Positions 8,775 through 15,015 of a DNA stretch of 64,000 nt are shown here, piece by piece; positions within the stretch are counted from its first letter, which is position 1, and each line of letters opens with the position of its first letter. Below the pieces are notes generated by a model. It was not told where the DNA came from. It made no database searches and saw only the letters and a program-made list of their open reading frames with translations. This DNA is from Curtobacterium sp. MMLR14_010 (GTDB lineage: Bacteria; Actinomycetota; Actinomycetes; Actinomycetales; Microbacteriaceae): contig NZ_MJGV01000057.1 in the NCBI RefSeq assembly GCF_001865015.1, forward strand, positions 190,809 to 254,808. Direction: 5' to 3'. Both the position numbers and the translations under genes were made by a program.

Positions 8775-9713
8775 GTGAAGACACTGGAGTTGCCACAGAC
8801 GGACCTCACCGCATCCGACGTCGTCGTCGGCCTGATGCGGATCAACGACATGAGCGACGAGGAGATCCGCGCGTTGTACGCGGCCTCGCGCGACGCGGGC
8901 GTGTCGATGTTCGACCACGCGGCCGTCTACGGCGGCTGGCACGGCTGCGAGGAGCGCTTCGGCTCCGCGGTCACGCTGTCCGCGGCCGAGCGCGCCGAGA
9001 TCGTGCTGCAGACCAAGGTCGGCATCCGGCCGACGAGCAACGGCGCGTACTTCGACTTCTCCTACGAGCACATCATGTCCTCGGTCGAGGAGTCGCTCAC
9101 CGCCCTGCGCACCGACTACATCGACGTCCTGCTGCTGCACCGCCCCGACGCCCTCGTGGAGCCGGAGGAGGTCGCGAAGGCCTTCGACGAGCTGCACGCC
9201 GCCGGCAAGGTGCACCACTTCGGCGTCTCGAACCACACCCCCGGGCAGGTCGAGCTGCTGAAGAAGTCCGTGCAGCAGCCGCTCGCCTTCAACCAGGTGC
9301 AGCTGAGCATCACGCACGCGAACGTCATCACGCAGGGCCTCGTCGCGAACATGGGCGGGCTCGACCAGGCCGTCGACCGCGACAACGACATCCTCAACTA
9401 CTCGCGCCTGAACGACGTGACGCTGCAGGCCTGGTCGCCGTTCCAGAAGGGCTTCTTCGACGGCGTCTTCCTCGGCGACCGCGAGCAGTACGCGGAGCTG
9501 AACGACGTGCTCGAGGAACTGGCCACCGCCCACGGCGCCACCCCGACCGGGATCGCCGTCGCGTGGATCACCCGCCACCCCGCGCACTTCCAGGTCGTCC
9601 TCGGCACGACGAACCCGCAGCGCGTGCGCGACTCGGCCGCCGGGTCGGACATCGAGCTGAGCCGCGAGGAGTGGTACCGCGTGCTCACCGCCGCGGGGCA
9701 CACCGTTCCCTGA
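8775..9713 (+). CDS. aldo/keto reductase
   Basis: A 312-residue NADPH-dependent oxidoreductase of the YdhF-like branch. The catalytic tetrad is visible: Asp and Tyr in MFDHAAVYGG, Lys in LQTKVGIRP and His in LLLHRPDALV. The TIM-barrel cofactor end is GTTNPQRVRDSA near the C-terminus. Substrate unknown. The GTG start is chosen because CAGGAT lies seven bases before it and because the N-terminal LELPQTDL strand fits the family. A hairpin follows. Confidence 0.88.
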   Translation: MKTLELPQTDLTASDVVVGLMRINDMSDEEIRALYAASRDAGVSMFDHAAVYGGWHGCEERFGSAVTLSAAERAEIVLQTKVGIRPTSNGAYFDFSYEHIMSSVEESLTALRTDYIDVLLLHRPDALVEPEEVAKAFDELHAAGKVHHFGVSNHTPGQVELLKKSVQQPLAFNQVQLSITHANVITQGLVANMGGLDQAVDRDNDILNYSRLNDVTLQAWSPFQKGFFDGVFLGDREQYAELNDVLEELATAHGATPTGIAVAWITRHPAHFQVVLGTTNPQRVRDSAAGSDIELSREEWYRVLTAAGHTVP

Positions 9714-9759
9714 GTCGCTCCGGGCGCGGGACGCCGCGCACGGCGCGGCGGACCAGGCC

Positions 9760-9797
9760 GGGAGGCTCGTGGAGACCCACCAGGTCACGAGCCTCCC
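9760..9797 (+). terminator. intrinsic-type terminator, GGAGGCTC family
   Basis: Twelve-base perfect arms GGGAGGCTCGTG and CACGAGCCTCCC flank a 14-base loop just after the aldo/keto reductase and before the convergent toxin gene. There is no U-tract. The stem shares the GGAGGCTC core with several other terminators in this window. Confidence 0.7.
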
Positions 9798-9816
9798 CGG
9801 CATGGCTGGCCGGGTG

Positions 9817-10395
9817 TCAGCGGGGCTGCGACCAGTGCTCGGCGAGCCGGCGCTGGGCCTCCTCGACCGGGATCTCCGCGATCTCGGCCTCGGTCAGGTG
9901 CAGCACCTCGGAGAGCCCGCGCGCCAGCCAGTCCGGAAGGGCCGGGTGCCGCTCGGGTTCCGACGTGGCCTCGACGTCGAGGTGCGCCATCTCGGCGACG
10001 ACGGCCGCGAGCGCCCGGACGTGGACGCTGTCGCTCCCACGTGCCTGGGCGACCCGGTGACGGAGTTCCTCGTACACGGCACCGTCGGTCCGGGACCCGG
10101 CAGCCCAGACCTCCGCGATGTCGAGGACGGGCTCGTGAGCGGTGTCCTCGGTCACGCGCCAGACGATCCTCCAGTCACGGTTCCCAGCGACGAGCTTCCG
10201 GAACCCGACGAGCGCCCCGAGCAACGGTTCGCCCGCCTCCGGGGACCGCTCGAGCAGGAGCGTCTTCTTCACGACCGTGCGGAGGATCTCCGGGTCGCGT
10301 CGACGGAGCCGTTCGAGGTCGGACACCGCGTCCGCGGTCAACCGGACGCGACATGGACGGCGTCCGCTGTGACCGCTCGGGTGCTCGGCCGTCAC
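9817..10395 (-). CDS. RelE/ParE-superfamily toxin with long C-terminal extension
   Basis: Residues about 15-105 fit the RelE/HigB fold (RVRLTADAVSDLERL, LGALVGFRKLVAGNRDWRIVWRV, DIAEVWAAGSRTD). Such toxins are ribosome-dependent mRNA nucleases or gyrase poisons neutralised by a partner. The protein has 192 residues, about twice the usual length; the extra part, rich in Ala/Glu and ending PVEEAQRRLAEHWSQPR, looks helical and is unfamiliar. The start overlaps the antitoxin stop as ATGA. Residues typical of RelE catalysis cannot be assigned by eye. Confidence 0.72.
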   Translation of the reverse strand: MTAEHPSGHSGRRPCRVRLTADAVSDLERLRRRDPEILRTVVKKTLLLERSPEAGEPLLGALVGFRKLVAGNRDWRIVWRVTEDTAHEPVLDIAEVWAAGSRTDGAVYEELRHRVAQARGSDSVHVRALAAVVAEMAHLDVEATSEPERHPALPDWLARGLSEVLHLTEAEIAEIPVEEAQRRLAEHWSQPR

Positions 10396-10700
10396 CGGGC
10401 GGTGTCCGGCTGTTCCGCGTCGAGCTCACGCTCCAGCTCGGCCCGGGAGAGGCCGACGGCGTCGATGACGTCGTCGAGGTCGGTCCGGCTGCCGTCGTCG
10501 GTGGCGAAGCGGGCCATGACGAGCGCCGCGTCGCGCAGGGTCTCGCGATCCCGCCGGAGCTCCGCGAGCTCGGTCGCGTCGACGACCTGCGCGACGACCC
10601 TGCCGTGCCGGGACAGCGCGACGTCATCGCCCGCAGCCGCCGAACTGACCAGCGCGGACACCCCGGCGCGCGAGGCTTCGGTGATGCTCATCGTGACCAT
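10392..10700 (-). CDS. Phd/YefM-family antitoxin
   Basis: A 102-residue protein with the Phd/YefM N-terminal DNA-binding fold (MSITEASRAGVSALVSSAA, then DDVALSRHGRVVAQVV). The Asp/Glu-rich C-terminus (DLDDVIDAVGLSRAELERELD) is the likely toxin-binding part. It is the first gene of the pair, as usual for autoregulated type II modules. The ATG at 10700 follows TAGATT by six bases. That box is the inner end of a palindrome, so the antitoxin probably represses its own leaderless promoter. Confidence 0.78.
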   Translation of the reverse strand: MVTMSITEASRAGVSALVSSAAAGDDVALSRHGRVVAQVVDATELAELRRDRETLRDAALVMARFATDDGSRTDLDDVIDAVGLSRAELERELDAEQPDTAR

Positions 10701-10709
10701 GGCCCGAAT

Positions 10710-10729
10710 CTACACAGGAATCTGTGTAG
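10710..10729. promoter_or_regulatory. operator of the toxin-antitoxin promoter
   Basis: Perfect eight-base arms CTACACAG and CTGTGTAG are separated by GAAT. On the minus strand the inner arm runs into the -10 box TAGATT, six bases before the antitoxin ATG. A Phd-type complex bound here would cover the -10 box and the transcription start. Confidence 0.65.
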
Positions 10730-10747
10730 CAGCAACGACGGGGACGG

Positions 10748-11608
10748 TCAGCGGCCGGCGCCGTAGTGGCTCGACACCTGGGCCGTGGTCAGGACCGAGC
10801 CGTACACCGCGGCGAAGCGCATCGAGCCGGTGAAGTAGTAGTTGGACGGAGCGCCGGGCCAGCCGGAGATCGTGTCGTACCCGATGCGCCAGTAGCCGCT
10901 GTAGTTCTCCGGCGCCGTGTAGTTCGCGTTCGAGGCGACGAGCGACCCGTCGACGTAGAGCCGCATGCCGGTCGCGGCGGACATCGTCGACACCACGTGG
11001 TGCCAGCTGCCGTCGTTGTACGCCTTCGGTGACGTGACGACCTGCGTGCCGTTGTTGTACGTGCCGAACACGAGCTGACCGCTGGTGTTGAGGTAGGTCT
11101 GCCGGTCGTGCTGCCCCGAGACGGCCACCTGGCTGCCGCCGAAGCCGATCAGGAGCCCGCCGGCGACGGTGGTGCGGAACCAGACCTCCTCGCTGAAGGT
11201 CGTCGGGTTCTGCTGGATCGCCGGCGTCGACACGAAGTTCGACGACCCGTTGAGGAGCCACGAGGAGCCGGGGTCACGCGGGCACGCGATCGGGCTCGGC
11301 GTGCTGGCGGTCATCGGGCCCTGGTAGGTGCCGTTGGCGGCCTTGCCGGAGAAGTCGGCGGCGGTCGTGGAGCCCGTGGTCTCGGTGAACTTGTACGCGA
11401 AGAGCGCCTTCGCGGTGGTGGCGTCGAACCCGACCTGGCCCGTGCAGGTGTTCGGCGCAGCGGTGCCGGCGGAGTTGGTGCTGTTCGTGATCTGGGCACT
11501 GAAGCCGGAGCGGGTGGGGGCGAACTGGTTGAGCAGGACGACGACCGCAAGAGCCAGGACGAGCAGGAGGGCGACGACCTTGCCGTCGCGCAGGCGGTGC
11601 AGGTTCAC
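10748..11608 (-). CDS. secreted LamG/concanavalin-fold protein with TasA-like N-terminus
   Basis: A 286-residue exported protein: an N-terminal hydrophobic segment (VVALLLVLALAVVVLLNQ), then GFSAQITNSTNSAGT, closely matching the mature start of the TasA-like protein nearby. From about residue 65 a LamG/jelly-roll domain follows (FSEEVWFRTT, GSWHHVVSTMSA, MRLYVDGSLVA, SMRFAAVYGSVLT), usually a carbohydrate- or matrix-binding fold. The GTG start overlaps the signal-peptidase stop (GTGA). Context suggests export through the neighbouring SipW-type peptidase. Confidence 0.8.
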   Translation of the reverse strand: MNLHRLRDGKVVALLLVLALAVVVLLNQFAPTRSGFSAQITNSTNSAGTAAPNTCTGQVGFDATTAKALFAYKFTETTGSTTAADFSGKAANGTYQGPMTASTPSPIACPRDPGSSWLLNGSSNFVSTPAIQQNPTTFSEEVWFRTTVAGGLLIGFGGSQVAVSGQHDRQTYLNTSGQLVFGTYNNGTQVVTSPKAYNDGSWHHVVSTMSAATGMRLYVDGSLVASNANYTAPENYSGYWRIGYDTISGWPGAPSNYYFTGSMRFAAVYGSVLTTAQVSSHYGAGR

Positions 11609-12489
11609 TCGGCACGCACCGTCTCGACGCGGCCGACCATCAGGCAGCAGACCAGCGGGATGAGGCACAGCACGATGAGGAACACCCAGCCCATGGGGTC
11701 GAGGTCGATGCTCGACGCCAGCTGGTAATGGCCGCTCTTCGTCAGCTCGTGGATCGTCACCCGGCCGACCTCGCCGTCGACGAGGTGCACGGTGTTGCCG
11801 CCGTGTGCGTCGACCCGGACCGGGAACATGCCCGAGGAGATGATCGTCGCCTCGACGCTGTGCGGCGAGGACGTGTTCGAGATCGTGGTGATGTTCACGA
11901 ACGGCTTGAGGACGAACGCGGCGTAGGACACGGTCAGGGCCGAGCCGGCGATACGGAGGGACGACCGCGTGACCCTGTCGGTGAAGGGGCTGGTGAGGAC
12001 CCAGATGAGCAGGGTCCCGATCATCAGGAGCGGGGCCGCGCGGAACAGCCATCCGAGGTGGGGCACCAGGGCGATCGGTGCGCCGACGATGTTCTCCTGC
12101 GTGAGCGTCCACGGGTCGGTGGCGCCGTTGGCGTCTCCGCGGGTGTGGACGCCGCCGTCGTGGTCGATCGCGATGATGCGGTGCGTGTAGGTGACACCAG
12201 GGTTCGCGCTGGTCTCGAACGAGACGACGTCACCGACCGCGAGCGAGGAGACCGTGACCGGGAGGTCGAGGACGAGGGTGCCGACCGGGGCCGCCTCACC
12301 CATCGAGGGCGTCTCGACGACGAACCAGCGACCACCGCTGCCGAGGAAGACCGCCGCCGCCGCGAGCAGGAGCCCGGCGACGACCGCGACGGTCCAGGCC
12401 GTCACCGACTCGGTCCGCGTCGCGGCGTGACCGGTGAGCAGCGGGCGGCTGAGCGTGCCGCTCAGCGGGATGGCCGTGGTCTGGCTCAT
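11605..12489 (-). CDS. SipW-type signal peptidase I
   Basis: A 294-residue membrane peptidase of family S26B. After a helix at about 31-50, the serine motif ETPSM gives catalytic Ser62, and TYTHRIIAID gives His103 in place of the Lys of ordinary bacterial LepB. RGDAN near 117-121 provides the conserved Asp. Later helices lie near 130-145 and 155-172, and a beta-rich external part leads to a C-terminal helix. SipW of Bacillus processes the amyloid fibre protein TasA. Here it sits between a TasA-like gene and a LamG gene, its likely substrates. Confidence 0.87.
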   Translation of the reverse strand: MSQTTAIPLSGTLSRPLLTGHAATRTESVTAWTVAVVAGLLLAAAAVFLGSGGRWFVVETPSMGEAAPVGTLVLDLPVTVSSLAVGDVVSFETSANPGVTYTHRIIAIDHDGGVHTRGDANGATDPWTLTQENIVGAPIALVPHLGWLFRAAPLLMIGTLLIWVLTSPFTDRVTRSSLRIAGSALTVSYAAFVLKPFVNITTISNTSSPHSVEATIISSGMFPVRVDAHGGNTVHLVDGEVGRVTIHELTKSGHYQLASSIDLDPMGWVFLIVLCLIPLVCCLMVGRVETVRAE

Positions 12490-12540
12490 GCGCTGCTGCC
12501 TCTCTGGTCGTGCCGGGTGCGGTGGTGGTGGACGTGGGCC

Positions 12541-12579
12541 GACGACGTCCCGGTCGCGGATGGCGAGCGGGACGTCGTC
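12541..12579 (-). terminator. intra-operon hairpin after the TasA-like gene
   Basis: Twelve-base perfect arms (GACGACGTCCCG and its complement) with a 15-base loop lie between the TasA-like stop and the signal-peptidase start. No U-tract follows. It could partially terminate, or protect the upstream message so that the fibre protein is made in excess over the peptidase. Confidence 0.5.
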
Positions 12580-12592
12580 AGGTGGGGGTGGA

Positions 12593-13246
12593 TCAGGCGG
12601 TGAAGGTCCAGGTCATCGGCACGGAGGCGGCGAGACCCTGGTAGCTGTTGCCGGCGCCGGAGTCCAGCGTGACCGCGAAGTTGAAGGGCGTGGAGGCTCC
12701 GGCGGCCGGGGCGGCGGGCATCGTGAAGGCGGTGGCAGCGGCGCCCTTGAAGGAGGCCAGCGTGCCGGAGAACACCGTGGTCGCACCGGAGGTGATGACG
12801 ATGTTCATCTTCGCGCACAGGTCGGTCGCGGAGCCGGTGGCCGAGGTGGGGGTGGTCTGCGTGCAGGCCGCGCCCGGGGTCAGCGTGAAGGTGCTCGCGG
12901 CGGCGGTGCCGGTGTTCTTGATCGAGATCGCCGTGTTGACCGTGTTGCCCGGGGTCATCGTGGTGCTGCCGCCGAACTTGTTGATCGTGGCGCACGTCGC
13001 GGAGTTCGTGGAGACCGAGCCGCCGTCAGTGCTGAGGCAGGTGACGGTCGCACCGGCGTTCTGCTCCTGCATGATCAGGGTGCCGGCTCCGGCGGTGTTG
13101 TTGGAGTTGGTGATGCTCGCCGCGAACCCGGACAGGGTGCCGGTGAGGGAGAGGGAGAGCAGGACGGCTGCGAAGATGCCCGCCGTCAGCGCGACGGGCG
13201 CAAAGCGGAGGCGCTTCAGCGGGGAGACGCGGAGCGGGTTCGACAC
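12593..13246 (-). CDS. TasA/camelysin-like exported protein
   Basis: A 217-residue exported protein: basic N-terminus (SPLKRLRF), hydrophobic segment (VALTAGIFAAVLLSLSL), then GFAASITNSNNTAGAG, the mature-start motif of SipW-processed TasA/CalY-like proteins. The remainder is Thr/Ala/Ser-rich and beta-like, with a TPGNTVNTAISIKNTGTAA strand typical of this fold, and three or four Cys that may form disulfides. Bacillus relatives form biofilm fibres or a surface metalloprotease-like protein. GTG start with GAGGTA ribosome site. First gene of the module. Confidence 0.78.
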   Translation of the reverse strand: MSNPLRVSPLKRLRFAPVALTAGIFAAVLLSLSLTGTLSGFAASITNSNNTAGAGTLIMQEQNAGATVTCLSTDGGSVSTNSATCATINKFGGSTTMTPGNTVNTAISIKNTGTAAASTFTLTPGAACTQTTPTSATGSATDLCAKMNIVITSGATTVFSGTLASFKGAAATAFTMPAAPAAGASTPFNFAVTLDSGAGNSYQGLAASVPMTWTFTA

Positions 13247-13296
13247 GGGGTACCTCGATGTTCGGGAGTTGTGGTGGCCACCGCAGGGCGCGATTG

Positions 13297-13309
13297 CTTA
13301 ATCATTAAG
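13297..13309. promoter_or_regulatory. AT-rich palindrome CTTAATCATTAAG, probable MarR operator
   Basis: This is a perfect 13-base palindrome with a central C, strikingly AT-rich for this genome, in the gap between the TasA-like operon (minus) and a MarR gene (plus). MarR-family dimers favour short palindromes of TTAAn/nTTAA type. A TTGACT hexamer lies just beside it on the minus strand, so binding would affect the fibre operon promoter. Confidence 0.5.
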
Positions 13310-13449
13310 ATAGTCAAGCGTTCATACACATGCCAGCCCGCGCTCGACCCCAGAGCAGGGGGCACCCGTGAGGGAGGCCCCAGTGGATCACCGCTTCTTG
13401 CACACTGCCGTGTAGTGTCCGGCGTCGAGACATCGAGGGGGAGACCGAC

Positions 13450-13920
13450 ATGGAGCCCGGACGGCTGGACGGCGACGGCAGTGAGCTCATCGCTGCGTTC
13501 GACTCGGTCGTGCGGGCGAACGCGAGCGTCGTCACGCAGGTGAGCGCCCGCGCCGGCATCCACGAGAGTGCCCTCCGCGCCCTCACCCTGATCAGCGACA
13601 CCGGGTACTCGACCCCGACCGAGGTCGCCGGGTACCTCGGTCTGACCTCGGGCGCGGTGACGAACATGGTCGACCGGCTCTCGGCCGCCGGGTTCGTCGA
13701 ACGGCAGCGCAACCCGAACGACCGCCGGGGATCGCACCTCGTGCTCAGTCCCGCGGGCACCGCCCTGGTCGCCGAGGTCCGGCAGCGCTACGCCGACGTG
13801 CTCCGGACGGTCGACACCGCCGGCGCCGAGGACCTGCTCCACGCCCTGAGCGACATCGCGAATGGCCTGCTGCAGCAGGCGGCCGCCATCTCCGCAGCGA
13901 AGGACCCCGACCCCGCCTGA
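13450..13920 (+). CDS. MarR-family transcriptional regulator
   Basis: A 156-residue winged-helix protein. The recognition region reads TPTEVAGYLGLTSGAVTNMVDRL at about 57-79, written here as a helix-turn-helix followed by the wing ERQRNPNDRRGSHLVLS. A helical dimerisation C-terminus follows. An RBS-like GGGGGAGACC precedes ATG. It is divergent from the TasA/SipW/LamG operon with an AT-rich palindrome between them, so that operon is the natural target. Ligand unknown. Confidence 0.86.
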   Translation: MEPGRLDGDGSELIAAFDSVVRANASVVTQVSARAGIHESALRALTLISDTGYSTPTEVAGYLGLTSGAVTNMVDRLSAAGFVERQRNPNDRRGSHLVLSPAGTALVAEVRQRYADVLRTVDTAGAEDLLHALSDIANGLLQQAAAISAAKDPDPA

Positions 13921-14088
13921 CCGGTGACGTCAGGATCGTTGTGACGCCGTCGCCGACGTGTCAGAATGCTGATGTCGCTCCCATCGAGGTGGGAGCGGAA
14001 GTGATCCCTGGGAGATCCTGCGGTACAGCGGGGCCCGGGGATCAGCGCTGTCAGCGGCGTTGCTCGTGGACGACCATCCGCTCCCGGA
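13921..14088. other. non-coding stretch after marR
   Basis: There is no convincing gene here. The stretch holds a repeated CCATCGAGGTGGGAG-like segment. At its end (14060-14095) a short run can be read as LLVDDHPLPERG, which resembles the N-terminus of a NarL-type response regulator but breaks off at once into the MarR-like fragment. Confidence 0.3.
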
Positions 14089-14204
14089 GCGCGGTGGCGA
14101 ACGCGGTCGACCGGCTCTCGGCCGCCGGGTTCGTCGAACGGCAGCGCAACCCGAACGACCGCCGCGGATCGCAAGCCGCCCTCAGTTCCGCGGACCCCGC
14201 CCGA
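14089..14204 (+). pseudogene. decayed duplicate of the marR wing region
   Basis: About 116 bases repeat the segment 13652-13767 of the intact marR gene at an offset of 437. In the core, 14105-14173 matches 13668-13736 with a single visible mismatch, then similarity fades. It encodes VDRLSAAGFVERQRNPNDRR without the rest of a regulator. This is a remnant of a duplicated or recombined marR gene and not functional as it stands. Confidence 0.75.
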
Positions 14205-14366
14205 CCGGTCACGACTCCCCGTCAGCGCACCGCCGAGCGGCCACGGATCGTCGGTACCGGATGCTCTTACCGACGCATTGTGACCAACCAGCGGAGCTGT
14301 CGGCACCCCGGTCGGGGACCCGACACGAAGTGCGATCTCACGGCCGGGGTGGAGCTCGCCGGACGG
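14205..14366. other. gap with no recognisable gene
   Basis: Nothing convincing is seen on either strand: no hairpin, no conserved coding pattern. It may be the decayed tail of the marR duplicate. Confidence 0.35.
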
Positions 14367-14627
14367 CTACGACTCGTCGGCCTCCGCCCGCACGGGCGAC
14401 GTCGCCGGGGACGCGCCGGACGACGGGACGGACGCGGGCGACGGGGACCCCGTCGGCGCGAGGAACAGCGCCGGCGCAGCGGGGTCGGCCGCCGCACGGC
14501 TGACCACCTCGACCTCGATGTCGAGCCCGTGTGCCGGGTCCTCGTCGAGCTCGAGACCGTTCTCGGTCACCTGGTCCTCGGGGATGGCGCGACCCTTCGA
14601 GGGGTCGAACGCACTGCTCATCGACAT
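14367..14627 (-). CDS. small acidic protein, paralogue 1
   Basis: An 86-residue acidic, Ala/Pro/Ser-rich protein starting MSMSSAFDPSKG. It lacks hydrophobic segments and is probably disordered. The start is preceded by CATGCT at six bases, within a GCATGCTCG box also present before the neighbouring paralogue. I do not recognise a family. The matching N-terminus and promoter of the two genes support both being real. Confidence 0.6.
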   Translation of the reverse strand: MSMSSAFDPSKGRAIPEDQVTENGLELDEDPAHGLDIEVEVVSRAAADPAAPALFLAPTGSPSPASVPSSGASPATSPVRAEADES

Positions 14628-14660
14628 GCGACGAGCATGCCCGCCGCCGATGAGCGGAGC

Positions 14661-14981
14661 CTAGGAGTCGAGCTCGCTGTCCTCCGACAGCTCCTCGGAC
14701 AGGTCGCCCGCGTGCAGCCGGTCGCCGGGCTGCGGGCGGCGGAACACGGGGCCGCCGCCGGCCTCGTCCTCGTCCTGTAGTCGCTCGGGCGATGCGTCCG
14801 CTTCGTCCGACGTGGACGAGACCCCGCCGGAGACCGAACCCGAGTCCGAGTCCGAGTCCGAACCCGAGTCCGAGCCGTCAGCACTCCGCCCCTCCTCGAC
14901 CTCGAGCTCGGAGGCGTCCGAGCCGTCCACGGGGACGTCACTGCCCTGCTGTTCCGGATCGAACGGTGCGCTCATCGACAT
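14661..14981 (-). CDS. small acidic Ser/Asp-rich protein, paralogue 2
   Basis: A 106-residue protein starting MSMSAPFDPEQQGSDVPVD. It contains a striking Ser-Asp repeat (SDSGSDSDSDSGS near the middle) and an acidic C-terminus (LSEELSEDSELDS). It has no membrane segment or signal peptide. The ATG at 14981 lies six bases after CATGCT, in the same box as the tandem paralogue downstream. Function unknown; Ser-Asp runs suggest a flexible or ion-binding protein. Confidence 0.62.
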   Translation of the reverse strand: MSMSAPFDPEQQGSDVPVDGSDASELEVEEGRSADGSDSGSDSDSDSGSVSGGVSSTSDEADASPERLQDEDEAGGGPVFRRPQPGDRLHAGDLSEELSEDSELDS

Positions 14982-15015
14982 GGGGCGAGCATGCTCCGCC
15001 CGGGTGAACGGCGGG

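Noticed and set aside
14060..14503. A gene for a response regulator starting LVDDHPLP
   Set aside because: Only about ten residues resemble a receiver domain before the sequence becomes the marR duplicate; no receiver or HTH follows.
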